Positions 34,540 through 43,056 of a stretch of 64,000 nt of DNA are shown piece by piece (the stretch's first letter is position 1; each line of letters starts with the position of its first letter). The stretch is taken from the NCBI GenBank assembly GCA_041586155.1, contig JBFHAT010000006.1, positions 1 to 64,000 on the forward strand, in the 5' to 3' direction. Origin of the DNA: JBFGJH01 sp041586155. Lineage in GTDB: Bacteria > Actinomycetota > Acidimicrobiia > Spongiisociales > JAENVV01. The position numbers and the translations under genes are program-made. The notes under the pieces are model-generated. The model searched no databases and was not told the origin of the DNA. It saw nothing but the letters and a program-made list of their open reading frames with translations.

Positions 34540-36194
34540 CCCAGCCGGTATCGATTCGTGATGGGTAGCCGTCGATCCTTTCCGAAGGCCTTGGCGGTGA
34601 TCTTCACGCCGGGGGCGGACTGCCGGCGCTTGTACTCGTTGCGGTCGACCATGCGTGCCACGCGGGCGACCGTCGCCTCGTCGTATCCCTCCCCGACGAT
34701 CGACGCGATCGAACGGTCTTCTTCGATGTAACGCTCCAAGATCGCGTCGAGCACGTCGTATGGGGGGAGCGAGTCGGAGTCTCGCTGGTCGGGTGCCAGC
34801 TCGGCCGACGGCGGCTTGCTGATCGTCGACGGCGGGATCACCTCGCCGATCGTGTTGCGCCAGCGAGCCAGCCGGTAGACCAGCGTCTTGAAGACATCCT
34901 TGAGGACGGCGTAGCCGCCGGCCATGTCGCCATAGAGCGTGGCGTAGCCGACCGCCATCTCCGACTTGTTGCCGGTGGCGACCACCATGCCGCCGAACTT
35001 GTTGGAGAGTGCCATCAGCAACGCTCCCCTGATCCGCGCCTGGATGTTCTCCTCGGTCACGTCCGGCAATCGCTCATCGAAGATCGGCGCCAGCGCATCG
35101 AGATACGACTGGAAGATCTCGTCCATCGGCAAGATCGTGAACCGGATGCCCAGCCGGCCGGCCAGGTCCTCGGCATCGGTCACCGACCCGGGCGACGAGT
35201 AGCGAGAAGGCATCGCCACTCCCCAGACTCGATCGGGCCCGAGCGCATCGGCGCACACCGCCGCAGTCAACGCCGAATCGATGCCTCCGGACAACCCGAT
35301 CACCACATGGTCGAAACCGTTCTTGCGGACGTAGTCGCCCACCCCGAGCTCCAGCGCTCGATACACCTCCTCGTCGGCATCGAGCAACCTGCCGACGGCC
35401 TCCGCTTCCGGCTTCGGATCCCCACTCAGGGCGACATCGACGACAAATCGGTCCTCGACGAACTGCGGAGCGCGGGCGAGAAGGCGCCCTTCCGCCGAGA
35501 ACACCATGCTGTGACCATCGAACACCAGCTCATCCTGGCCGCCAACCTGATTGACGTACACGAGCGGGGCGCCGGCGGCGCGGGCCTGACCGCGCATGAG
35601 GTCCTCACGGGCCAACGCCTTCCCGTAGTTGTACGGCGATGCGTTGATGTTGACGAGAAGACGGGCACCTGCCGCAGCTTGTTGGATGGGAGGACCGTCG
35701 GCTACCCAGGCGTCCTCACAGATCGAGACGCCGAATGTCAATCCTCCCAATCGCCACGTCTGGGCGGGACGTCCCCCACGGGCAAAGTAGCGACTCTCGT
35801 CGAACACGCCATAGTTGGGCAGCAACACCTTGTGGTAGACGCCCGCCACCGCACCCCGATGGAGAATCGCGGCGGCGTTGGCGACGCCGCGGGTCACCGC
35901 ATCGTCCGGCAGGTCGTCGATGTCGGCAGCCCGATCGACGAATCCCACCACGGTGATGCAGTCCCCAGCCTGAGCAGCCAGCTCGTCCAGGGCCCGGAGG
36001 TTGGCGGCGACGAAGCCGTCACGAAGGACCAGATCCTCCGGCGGGTAGCCGCTCAGCGCAAGCTCGGAGAGTACGAGCAGGTCGGCGCCCGCCGACTCTG
36101 CCCAGGCCATCGCCTCGCCGATCTGCTTGGCGTTGCCTTCCACGTCGCCGACCACCACGTTCAGCTGCGCACCGGCCACCCGAAGCTCGTCCAT
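34536..36194 (-). CDS. nadE: glutamine-hydrolysing NAD+ synthetase
   Basis: 552 residues from ATG at 36194. The N-terminal nitrilase-type glutaminase has its Glu in LSELALSGYPPEDL, Lys in YHKVLLPNYGVFDE and Cys in VSICEDAW. The C-terminal synthetase domain has the ATP pyrophosphatase loop GLSGGIDSALTAAV and TGNKSEMAVGYATLYGDMAG. It converts nicotinate adenine dinucleotide to NAD+ with glutamine and ATP. It is divergent from the M20 hydrolase gene across 100 bases. Confidence 0.96.
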   Translation of the reverse strand: MDELRVAGAQLNVVVGDVEGNAKQIGEAMAWAESAGADLLVLSELALSGYPPEDLVLRDGFVAANLRALDELAAQAGDCITVVGFVDRAADIDDLPDDAVTRGVANAAAILHRGAVAGVYHKVLLPNYGVFDESRYFARGGRPAQTWRLGGLTFGVSICEDAWVADGPPIQQAAAGARLLVNINASPYNYGKALAREDLMRGQARAAGAPLVYVNQVGGQDELVFDGHSMVFSAEGRLLARAPQFVEDRFVVDVALSGDPKPEAEAVGRLLDADEEVYRALELGVGDYVRKNGFDHVVIGLSGGIDSALTAAVCADALGPDRVWGVAMPSRYSSPGSVTDAEDLAGRLGIRFTILPMDEIFQSYLDALAPIFDERLPDVTEENIQARIRGALLMALSNKFGGMVVATGNKSEMAVGYATLYGDMAGGYAVLKDVFKTLVYRLARWRNTIGEVIPPSTISKPPSAELAPDQRDSDSLPPYDVLDAILERYIEEDRSIASIVGEGYDEATVARVARMVDRNEYKRRQSAPGVKITAKAFGKDRRLPITNRYRLG

Positions 36195-36295
36195 CGCCAC
36201 GACATTAGCCCTGACTCCCCCGGCCGATTCGAAGGCGCGCTCGTCAGCCTGCGGAGCGGCCAGAGCCTGCGCCGGGCCGCCTACCATGGTGTCTC

Positions 36296-37453
36296 GTGAC
36301 ACGGCTTGTTTCAGCTGCGCGGCGTGCCGCTCCTGCCGCCATCGACCTTCGACGCGCAATTCACCGTCATCCCGAGAGGGGTTTCGCCGAGTTCGCCACC
36401 ACCGGAAGGATTGCGGCGGCGCTCGAGGCGGAGGGAATCGCCGCCAGAGTGCGCGAGGACGGGACCGGACTCGTTGCGGATGTCGGTCCTGACGCCCCTC
36501 GGGTCGCCTGGCGCGCCGACCTCGACGCCCTGCCGATCCACGAGATGACGAATCTCGCCTTCCGCTCGAACGTGGACGGGTGGATGCATGCCTGCGGGCA
36601 CGACGCCCACAGCGCCATCGCCACCGCCATCGCCACGGTGCTGCACGAACAAGGCGACGTGTCGGTGAGATTCATCTTCCAGCCCGCCGAGGAATCGTTT
36701 CCCGGCGGTGCTCGCCAGTTGACCCTGGAGGGCGCCATCGACGGCATCAGCGCCATCGCTGCTTTCCACGTCGACCCCTCGCTCGAAGTAGGGAAGATCG
36801 GGCTGAGGATCGGGGCGATCACATCCAGCAGCGATCGCTTCCAAATCACGGTGGAAGGACCCGGCGGTCACACTGCCCGCCCTCACGAGACCGTCGACAC
36901 CCTCTATGCGGCCGGTCGAATCCTCACCGACCTCCCGATGATGGTTCACCGCTCGCTGGACAGCCGGATCCCGATCTCGTTGGTCTTCGGCCAGCTGCGA
37001 GGCGGAGAGGCTGACAACGTGATCCCCACACGGGTGACGATGGCCGGCACGGTTCGCATGTTGGACGACACCGCTCGTGACCACGTCCCGATGCTGATCG
37101 ATCGGCTGGCACAGGAGATCGCTCAGCCCACCGGCGCAAAGGTCTCAACGACCTTCGAGACGGGAATTCCGCCTGTGATCAACGACCCGCGTGTCATTGC
37201 CGCCGCCCATCTCGCCGTTGTCGAGACGCTGGGCAGCGATGCCGTCGCCGAAGCCCAGCCGAGCATGGGCGCTGAAGACTTCGCCGACTACCTCGAGACG
37301 ATTCCAGGCGCACTCCTTCGCCTGGGAGTCCGAACACCGGGCAAAGCCGAGCTGGCCCTGCACTCGGCCGTGTTCGACATCGACGAAGGCGCAATCGCCC
37401 ACGGGATCGCAGCCGGCGCCGCCACGCTCTACGAGCTGAGCAGGAGAGTCTGA
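36296..37453 (+). CDS. M20 family amidohydrolase
   Basis: 385 residues from GTG at 36296. Metal-binding and catalytic stretches are WMHACGHDAHSAIA, IFQPAEESFPGGARQL and SMGAEDFADYLETIPGALLRLG; the dimerisation part has EGPGGHTARPHETVDT. This is the hippurate hydrolase/IAA-amino acid hydrolase/N-acyl-amino acid deacylase branch, which releases amino acids from acyl or related amides. The exact substrate is unknown. It is convergent with tyrA with a 7-base gap. Confidence 0.9.
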   Translation: MTRLVSAARRAAPAAIDLRRAIHRHPERGFAEFATTGRIAAALEAEGIAARVREDGTGLVADVGPDAPRVAWRADLDALPIHEMTNLAFRSNVDGWMHACGHDAHSAIATAIATVLHEQGDVSVRFIFQPAEESFPGGARQLTLEGAIDGISAIAAFHVDPSLEVGKIGLRIGAITSSSDRFQITVEGPGGHTARPHETVDTLYAAGRILTDLPMMVHRSLDSRIPISLVFGQLRGGEADNVIPTRVTMAGTVRMLDDTARDHVPMLIDRLAQEIAQPTGAKVSTTFETGIPPVINDPRVIAAAHLAVVETLGSDAVAEAQPSMGAEDFADYLETIPGALLRLGVRTPGKAELALHSAVFDIDEGAIAHGIAAGAATLYELSRRV

Positions 37454-37460
37454 GCCTCGC

Positions 37461-38483
37461 TCAGTCGGTCAGCTCGAAGCCTTCGAATTCGAGCGCATGC
37501 CGTAGCGTCTCGGCTTCGCCCGGCCGGACGGACAATGTGAGCACGCCGCCTCCGCCATGCGGGCCATGGCGGAGCTGCAGGTCTCTGATGTCGGCCCTGC
37601 TGGCCGCCAGCGCCCGGCCAACCGCTGCAAGAGAACCGGGACGATCCTCCAAGATGAGCCGCACCGCCACGACCGGGGGCGCCAGCGACTGCCGGACCTT
37701 CCGAGCGGCCGCAATCTCGGATCTGAGGGGCTCGACCGCATCCAGTCTCGTCGACCAGCGCCGGAGACGTTCGGCTAGATCGTCGGCGGCCACGGCTATC
37801 TGCTCTCGGTTGGCAACCATGACGTCCGCCCACATCGTCGGGTCGGACAGGGCAATGCGGGTCAGGTCGCGAAACCCGCCCGCGGCCAACTCGAGCGCAT
37901 CGTCACCGTCCGCCGCCGCCTCGATGAGCGCCAAAGCGACGAGCTGGGGAATATGGCTGATCGCCGCGACTGCTGCGTCATGTCTCGCCGCCGACATACG
38001 GACGGGAATGCCGCCGAGGCTCTCGATCATCCTCTCTACCTGCAGCAGATCCGGCTCAGCGGCGTGATCGTCGGTGACGATCCACGTCGCCCCTTTGAAC
38101 AACCGGGCTGACGCATGCTCGGCACCGGGGTGTTCGCGTCCGGCCATTGGATGGGTGCCCACAAACCGAATCCCTGCGGCACGGGCTGCCTTCACCATCG
38201 GCTCCTTGACGCCTGCCACGTCGATCACCAAACCCGCGAAGTCGAGTTCGCCCAACTGATCGGCTACCGCGAGCGCCGGACCGGACAGAACCACGAGGTC
38301 GGCCAGGGCAGTCGCCTCGGCCGAGCTGGTGGCCGTCGCATCGATGGCGCCGACCTCCGCCGCGCTTCGCAAAGCGTCGGCCGATGGGTCCCAGCCGATG
38401 ATTCGTTTTCCTTCGGCCCGTAGCCCTAGGCCCATGGATGCGCCGATGAGTCCGGTGCCAAGGATCGCGACGTCGTGGATCAC
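37461..38483 (-). CDS. tyrA: prephenate dehydrogenase with C-terminal ACT-like domain
   Basis: 340 residues. The NAD(P)-binding loop is ILGTGLIGASMGLGLRAEG, the catalytic His is in FVGTHPMAGREHPGAEHA, and the helical dimer domain follows. The last ~75 residues (VRLILEDRPGSLAAVGRALA) form an ACT-type ligand domain, likely for feedback by tyrosine. It converts prephenate to 4-hydroxyphenylpyruvate. No chorismate mutase domain is present. The start overlaps the end of aroF by 4 bases. Confidence 0.95.
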   Translation of the reverse strand: MIHDVAILGTGLIGASMGLGLRAEGKRIIGWDPSADALRSAAEVGAIDATATSSAEATALADLVVLSGPALAVADQLGELDFAGLVIDVAGVKEPMVKAARAAGIRFVGTHPMAGREHPGAEHASARLFKGATWIVTDDHAAEPDLLQVERMIESLGGIPVRMSAARHDAAVAAISHIPQLVALALIEAAADGDDALELAAGGFRDLTRIALSDPTMWADVMVANREQIAVAADDLAERLRRWSTRLDAVEPLRSEIAAARKVRQSLAPPVVAVRLILEDRPGSLAAVGRALAASRADIRDLQLRHGPHGGGGVLTLSVRPGEAETLRHALEFEGFELTD

Positions 38484-39502
38484 AGCGGCCGTTCCATGGC
38501 GACCGCCAACCGCCGCACCTGGTCCATCAAGGATCCAAAGTCCGCCGGGAGGAGCGCTTGCGCACCATCGACCTTGGCCATGTCCGGTGTGGGGTGCACG
38601 TCGACCATGATGCCGTCGGCGCCCACTCCAACCGCTGCGCGGGCCAGCGGAGTGACCAGATGGCGATGGCCACCGGAATGGGACGGATCGACAATGACGG
38701 GTAGATGCGACAGCTGCTTGAGGATCGGCACCGCAGAGATGTCCAATGTGTTGCGTGACGCCGTCTCGAAGGTTCGGATCCCGCGTTCCACGAGGATGAT
38801 CTCGTGATTGCCTTCTTTGTAGATGTACTCGGCTGCGTTGAGCCAGTCTTCGATCGTTGCCGTGAAGCCCCGCTTGAGCTGAACAGGCCTGGTCTGGCGG
38901 CCGACCTCTGCGAGGAGGCCATAGTTGGCCATGTTGCGGGTGCCCACGCGCAACATGTCAGCGTAGGAGGAAACCAACTCCACATCGCGTGGGTCGAGCA
39001 CCTCGGCGACGAACGGCATGTCGAACTCTTCGCGCGCTTCGGCCAGGAGCTGCAGGCCCTTTTCCCCCAAGCCTTGAAATGAATAGGGCGAGGTGCGCGG
39101 CTTGAAGGCGTCGCCTCGCAATACCGTTGCGCCGGCGGCCTTGACCGCTTCGGCTGTGCGAAACAGCTGGTCGCGCGTCTCCACTGCGCACGGGCCGGCG
39201 ATGACGGTGAATGACGGGCCTCCGATACCGACGTTGCGCACCGTGACGACTGTGTCGGCCACCTGGAAATCGCGACTCACGAATTTGAACGACTTGTAAA
39301 CGGGCACTGCTCTCTCGACCCCGGTCATCGCCTCCCAGGGCAGCTGCTGAATCCTCGCCTGGTCACCGAGGGCGCCGATCATGGTGCGGTTCTGCCCGCG
39401 GCTGACGTGGGCCTCGCAGCCGATGGAGTCGAGGCGATCCACGACGGCTCTGACGTCCTCATCGGTCGCATCGGCCTGCATCACGATCATCACTGCGCTC
39501 AA
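38480..39502 (-). CDS. aroF: DAHP synthase (class I) with N-terminal ferredoxin-like regulatory domain
   Basis: 340 residues. Residues ~5-70 (MIVMQADATDEDVRAVVDRL) form the ferredoxin-like domain that confers feedback control in Thermotoga-type enzymes. The barrel has GPCAVETRDQ, LRGDAFKPRTSPYSFQGLG with the full KPRTS phosphate-binding loop, LLAEV, ERGIRTFE and VDPSHSGGHRHLV. It joins PEP and erythrose-4-phosphate, the first shikimate step. TTG at 39502 is used because GGAG lies 8 bases upstream and it overlaps the preceding TGA; ATG at 39490 is the alternative. It is co-transcribed with tyrA. Confidence 0.95.
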   Translation of the reverse strand: MSAVMIVMQADATDEDVRAVVDRLDSIGCEAHVSRGQNRTMIGALGDQARIQQLPWEAMTGVERAVPVYKSFKFVSRDFQVADTVVTVRNVGIGGPSFTVIAGPCAVETRDQLFRTAEAVKAAGATVLRGDAFKPRTSPYSFQGLGEKGLQLLAEAREEFDMPFVAEVLDPRDVELVSSYADMLRVGTRNMANYGLLAEVGRQTRPVQLKRGFTATIEDWLNAAEYIYKEGNHEIILVERGIRTFETASRNTLDISAVPILKQLSHLPVIVDPSHSGGHRHLVTPLARAAVGVGADGIMVDVHPTPDMAKVDGAQALLPADFGSLMDQVRRLAVAMERPL

Positions 39503-39759
39503 TGTTGGGTCTCCGTGCTTGCTTCGGGCACGGACAGCTCCAGCCGCCGCACGCGAATCGAGTCGTCCGCCATGGCTCGAAGTCCGGATTCGACTTCGGA
39601 TGCGACCGATCCGGCCCAGATAGTAACGAGCATGATCGTGGCGTCATCCGCCCCCAGCATCAGGTGGAGGCAGTACGGGTCCTCGGTGAACTCGTGCACC
39701 ATCTCCTCCAGCCAGGTCGGTTCTCGGTAGCGGGGAATCTCGACAACGATGGACTCCAT
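39499..39759 (-). CDS. small hypothetical protein coupled to aroF
   Basis: 86 residues from ATG at 39759 (MESIVVEIPRYREPTWLEEM). The alternating strands and helices (CLHLMLGADDATIMLVTIWA, then ESGLRAMADDSIRVRRLEL) suggest a small alpha/beta fold, possibly ACT- or ferredoxin-like; I cannot assign it to a family. It is the first gene of the operon with aroF and tyrA, and its TGA overlaps the aroF start. A regulatory role in the pathway is a guess from position. Confidence 0.65.
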   Translation of the reverse strand: MESIVVEIPRYREPTWLEEMVHEFTEDPYCLHLMLGADDATIMLVTIWAGSVASEVESGLRAMADDSIRVRRLELSVPEASTETQH

Positions 39760-39821
39760 CGATTGATGGTAGGCCGATCCGAACACGGGCCGGCCGGGGC
39801 GCCCGACTACCGTCCTTGTGA

Positions 39822-40742
39822 ATGGAGCGGGTACTGGTGACAGGCGCCGGCAGCTGGGTGGGCGGACATTGCGTCCGCAGGCTCGAGAGCCAGGTCGATG
39901 TGATGGCGGTCGACGAGATCGAGCCGCGGCTGGAGTTCGGCTCCCCGTTCCAGAGGTTCTCGCTCGACTCGCTCGAATTCGCCCACTTCGTCCTCGACGT
40001 GGATCCCACCGTCGTTCTCCACCTCCAGACGCTGGATCGGTCCGCCGAGCTCGGCGCCTCCCGAGCCCGCGACGGGTCGGTGCTGGGAGCGCAAGCGCTC
40101 TTTGGCGCCGTCGCCCGCTCTTCTCGCATCCGGCATGTCGTCGTCAAGAGCGATGCGGCCATCTACTCCACGGGACCTCGGCACGCCTCGATACTCGACG
40201 AGCGCACGGTGATCACCGGTCGTGCCACCCGTTATGAGCGCAACCTCCGCGAAATCGAGCGTTTCGTCCAAGAGCTGGACCGTGAGCTCCCCTCGGTTTC
40301 CTTCACGGTGCTTCGGCTTGCCAGCATCATCGGCCCAACCGTCCTCAACCCGTTGAGCCGATATTTGAGTCTGCCCGTCGTGCCGACAGCGCTGGGGCAC
40401 GACCCCCGGCTGCAGTTCGTGTACGAAACCGATGCAGTCGACGCGTTTCTGGCCGCGATCGGCTCCGAGTCCCCCGGCGTCTTCAACGTGGCCGGCTCGG
40501 GTTCGACCTACCTCCACCGCGCTCTGCGCCGTGGGCGGCGTCTGCCTCAGCCCCTGCCCCCGCCTCAGCTCCGTCGGGCCCGCGCCCTCATCGGCACATT
40601 CTCCGTGCGCCTCCCCGATCATCTCGGCAATCTCCTCAAATACGGGCGCCACATCGAAACCAGCCGGATGGAGCAGGTGCTCGGCTTCTCACCGCAGCGA
40701 TCTTCACCGTCGGCATTGCACGAAACCCTCGGCGGAGCATGA
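39822..40742 (+). CDS. NAD-dependent epimerase/dehydratase family protein
   Basis: 306 residues. VLVTGAGSWVGGHCVRRLE is the NAD-binding loop (TGxxxxxG) of extended SDRs. VVVKSDAAIYSTGPRH is in the place of the catalytic Ser/Tyr region; the usual YxxxK is replaced by RYERNLREIER, so catalysis is uncertain. FTVLRLASIIGP and FVYETDAVDAFLAAI are typical later segments. A pair of this type with an adjacent acyltransferase is also known in mycobacteria. The stop overlaps the acyltransferase start by 4 bases. Confidence 0.85.
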   Translation: MERVLVTGAGSWVGGHCVRRLESQVDVMAVDEIEPRLEFGSPFQRFSLDSLEFAHFVLDVDPTVVLHLQTLDRSAELGASRARDGSVLGAQALFGAVARSSRIRHVVVKSDAAIYSTGPRHASILDERTVITGRATRYERNLREIERFVQELDRELPSVSFTVLRLASIIGPTVLNPLSRYLSLPVVPTALGHDPRLQFVYETDAVDAFLAAIGSESPGVFNVAGSGSTYLHRALRRGRRLPQPLPPPQLRRARALIGTFSVRLPDHLGNLLKYGRHIETSRMEQVLGFSPQRSSPSALHETLGGA

Positions 40743-41860
40743 TGACCAACCTCGAACAAACACTGGCCAACATGACGAAGGCAGAGCTGATGACTCTGGC
40801 CCGAGCGGCAGGACTGACGGGACGGTCGTCGATGACCAGAGATCAGCTGCGAGCGGCGCTCGCCGACCACCTCGCCGCGCCGCGATCGCATACCGGACCG
40901 TCAGCCGGTCCGCAGCCTGCAGACGAGCGGTGCTCGCGCCGAGCAGGAGACCACAGGTGTGGTCTTCCGGCGCTCTCTGGCGGCGAACTGTGCGCGCTCC
41001 ACGGCGCCGACTTACGCGACGAAGTGCAACCGATCGCAGGGCGCCTGGGCTTCGACCAGTGGCCGGCGTTGCTGCGACAGCTTCGGCTGGCCACGTATGA
41101 CACTGATCCTCTCGGACTCGACCCCGTCATCGCCGAGATGGCTTGGCACGTCGCCAACCTGATGTATCACGACTACTTCCGAGTCACGGTGTCTGGTGCT
41201 CAACACGTGCCGGCGGCGGGCGCAGGGGTCCTGGCCGCCAACCACGCCGGTGCCGCCCTTCCATGGGACGCCTTGATGCTGTCGGCAGCCGTTGCCAACG
41301 AGCCGGACGTGCCTCGCCGGCTACGGCTCATCGGTACGGAGATCTTCAACATGCTGCCGTTCGTCTCCCACCTGTACCGCAAATCCGGCGGGGCCTACGC
41401 ATCGCGATCAGATGCGATGTGGATCCTCGATCAGGGTTATCTGCTCGGCGTGTTCCCCGAAGGCGTCGCGGGGTTTCAGAAGGCACAGAAGCAGGCATAT
41501 CAGACACAGCGGTTCGGACGGGGCGGGTTTGCCGACTTGGCGATGCGAGCGGGCGCACCGATCGTCCCGGTGGCCATCGTCGGATCGGAGGAGACGCACC
41601 CGGTCGTCTTCACTTCTGCCCGACTGGCCCGACTGGTCCGGCTGGTGTTTCCCGAGCAGCGAGTCGATGAGCTGGCGGTGTGGCTCAACCTCATCCCCCT
41701 GCCTGTCAAATGGCACATCGAGTTCCTGGAGCCGATCGACGTCGGCGCCGCCACCGACCGACCCGACCGATTGGCGGTCCTCGAAATCGCCGAAGAGGTC
41801 CGGAGCCGCGTTCAGGCCGCCCTCGACCGTCTCGTGAGCCAACGCCGCAGTATCTTCTGA
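40739..41860 (+). CDS. PlsC-like lysophospholipid acyltransferase with N-terminal zinc-like motif
   Basis: 373 residues. The acyltransferase core (~135-370) has LAANHAGAALPWDALML in the HxxxxD-type position, GTEIFNMLPFVSHLYRKSGG and GVFPEGVAGFQKA (FPEG). The N-terminal ~50 residues (MTKAELMTLARAAGLTGRSS, then MTRDQLRAAL) look like a SAP/Rho-N helical unit, and C-x8-C-x10-C-x2-H (RCSRRAGDHRCG... LCALHG) resembles a small zinc knuckle. It transfers acyl groups to a glycerol-phosphate-like acceptor. The gene is coupled to the epimerase gene. Confidence 0.88.
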   Translation: MMTNLEQTLANMTKAELMTLARAAGLTGRSSMTRDQLRAALADHLAAPRSHTGPSAGPQPADERCSRRAGDHRCGLPALSGGELCALHGADLRDEVQPIAGRLGFDQWPALLRQLRLATYDTDPLGLDPVIAEMAWHVANLMYHDYFRVTVSGAQHVPAAGAGVLAANHAGAALPWDALMLSAAVANEPDVPRRLRLIGTEIFNMLPFVSHLYRKSGGAYASRSDAMWILDQGYLLGVFPEGVAGFQKAQKQAYQTQRFGRGGFADLAMRAGAPIVPVAIVGSEETHPVVFTSARLARLVRLVFPEQRVDELAVWLNLIPLPVKWHIEFLEPIDVGAATDRPDRLAVLEIAEEVRSRVQAALDRLVSQRRSIF

Positions 41861-41918
41861 CGGACGGATCCCTGCTTGCTGGTGCGAGCACATTCACCCA
41901 GATCGTTCGCGCTGTCTA

Positions 41919-41960
41919 GCGCTTGCTATAGCTAGCGTCTGTGGATATCATTGCAAGCGC
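41919..41960 (+). promoter_or_regulatory. promoter flanked by 8-bp inverted repeats (probable autoregulatory operator)
   Basis: GCGCTTGC (41919-41926) and GCAAGCGC (41953-41960) are perfect inverted repeats. Between and overlapping them lie TTGCTA (41923-41928), a 17-base spacer and TATCAT (41946-41951), a good promoter. Transcription would begin only a few bases before the ATG at 41961, so the message may be nearly leaderless. A CTAGCG element is also repeated (41917-41922, 41932-41937). Confidence 0.6.
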
Positions 41961-42344
41961 ATGGACGAAATCGAGCGCGACCCCAACGACATTGGGGCCT
42001 TCATCCGCCAGCAACGAGAACGGTCGAAGATGTCGCTTCGGCGGCTGGCCGACAAGGCCGGCATCTCGAATCCGTACCTCAGCCAGATCGAGCGCGGGCT
42101 GCGCAAACCGTCCGCCGAGATCCTCAAGGCGCTGGCGCGGGGATTGTCCATCCAAGCCGAGTCGCTCTATATCCAAGCCGGACTGTTGGAGGACGGCGCC
42201 AAGGCGCCGACCGTACGGGCGGCAGTCGAGGCGGACGAGGCGCTCTCGGCTCGTCAGAAGCAGGTGCTGCTCGAGCTCTACCGCACCCTGGTGGAGACGA
42301 GCGAGAACAACGAAGAAACGAAAGGAGACCCACGTGGTCGATAA
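41961..42344 (+). CDS. XRE-family HTH regulator
   Basis: 127 residues. IGAFIRQQRERSKMSLRRLA and NPYLSQIERGLRKPSAEILK form a classic Cro/C1 helix-turn-helix (residues ~10-65); the rest is helical (SLYIQAGLLEDGAKAP). The same kind of regulator precedes the hbhA gene of mycobacteria. Inverted repeats over its own promoter suggest autoregulation. Its 3' end overlaps the following gene by 11 bases. Confidence 0.92.
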   Translation: MDEIERDPNDIGAFIRQQRERSKMSLRRLADKAGISNPYLSQIERGLRKPSAEILKALARGLSIQAESLYIQAGLLEDGAKAPTVRAAVEADEALSARQKQVLLELYRTLVETSENNEETKGDPRGR

Positions 42345-42999
42345 GAATCGAGTCGAAAAGGCTCAAGAAACCGCAGAGAAGGTGCTCTATGCCGCCATCG
42401 GCGCTCCCGCCAAGGCCGGCAAAGCAATCACCGAGCGCCTTGCCGATGCCAACGACCGGCTCACCAAGCGGCGCGAGAAGATGGTGAAGGAATTCACCGC
42501 CGAGTTCGATGCCTGGGCCTCCGAAGGCGAGGCGCTGGTCCACCGGCTCCAAGAACGCAACGTCGTGGAGGACCTCACGGCCCGAGCCAACGTCGATCAA
42601 TTCCAAGAGCAGGTCGGCAAGTTGCGTCATCAACTCGAGGACATGCTCGAGACCTGGCGTGCCAATTTCCTGCCCGAACGGGCCGAGGCTGTCAAGGCCG
42701 GCGCGGAGCGGGTCGAAGTCGCCGCTGAGAAGGTCGAGGAGACGGCCGGCGCGGTTGCGAAGAAGGCCGCTTCAACCGCCAAGAACACGGCTACCAAGAC
42801 CAGCGCCGCCAAGAAGCCGGCCGCCAAGAAGCCGGCTGCGAAGACCACCACGGCCAAGAAGCCGGCCGCCAAAAAGCCGGCTGCGAAGACCACCACGGCC
42901 AAGAAGCCGGCCGCCAAGACCACTACGGCCAAGAAGCCGGCCGCCAAGACCACTACGGCGAAGAAGCCGGCGGCGCGGGCAACGTCCGCAAAGAAGTGA
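42334..42999 (+). CDS. HbhA-like protein with Lys/Ala/Pro repeat tail
   Basis: 221 residues from GTG at 42334, preceded by AAAGGAG. Residues ~1-125 are helical and charged (VEKAQETAEKVLYAAIGAPA, MVKEFTAEFDAWASEGEALV), probably coiled coil. From ~160 to the end the sequence is built of pentads KKPAA and KTTTA. The layout matches mycobacterial heparin-binding hemagglutinin HbhA: regulator upstream, coiled coil, Lys/Ala/Pro tail binding sulfated sugars. A histone-like DNA-binding tail protein is the main alternative. No signal peptide is present, as in HbhA. Confidence 0.75.
   Translation: MVDKNRVEKAQETAEKVLYAAIGAPAKAGKAITERLADANDRLTKRREKMVKEFTAEFDAWASEGEALVHRLQERNVVEDLTARANVDQFQEQVGKLRHQLEDMLETWRANFLPERAEAVKAGAERVEVAAEKVEETAGAVAKKAASTAKNTATKTSAAKKPAAKKPAAKTTTAKKPAAKKPAAKTTTAKKPAAKTTTAKKPAAKTTTAKKPAARATSAKK
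42811..42969 (+). repeat. 15-bp-unit coding repeats (45, 45, 30, 30 bp) in the HbhA-like tail
   Basis: Units of 15 bases encoding KKPAA (AAGAAGCCGGCCGCC) and KTTTA (AAGACCACCACGGCC) are arranged as two 45-base blocks (42811-42855, 42856-42900) and two 30-base blocks (42901-42930, 42931-42960), then a partial unit. The 45-base blocks differ at one base. Such near-identical repeats are prone to copy-number change. Confidence 0.9.
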
Positions 43000-43030
43000 C
43001 GTCAGCCCGGGGTTGACGTCCCGTGATCCT

Positions 43031-43055
43031 GAGCGGCCGCCTTCGGCGGCCGCTC
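43031..43055. terminator. terminator-like hairpin between convergent genes
   Basis: GAGCGGCCGCC (43031-43041) and GGCGGCCGCTC (43045-43055) pair perfectly over 11 bp with a 3-base loop. It lies 31 bases after the HbhA-like stop and ends 2 bases before the stop of the DUF4332 gene, so it can serve both strands. No clear T-run follows on either side. Confidence 0.65.
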
Positions 43056-43056
43056 A

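Noticed and set aside
42630..42953. Hydrophobic minus-strand frame (VLAAGFLAVVV repeats)
   Set aside because: Antisense of the KKPAA/KTTTA coding repeats; the hydrophobic pattern is a by-product of Lys/Ala codons.
42811..42969. CRISPR-like repeats
   Set aside because: Repeats are contiguous without spacers, in frame, and encode pentapeptides.
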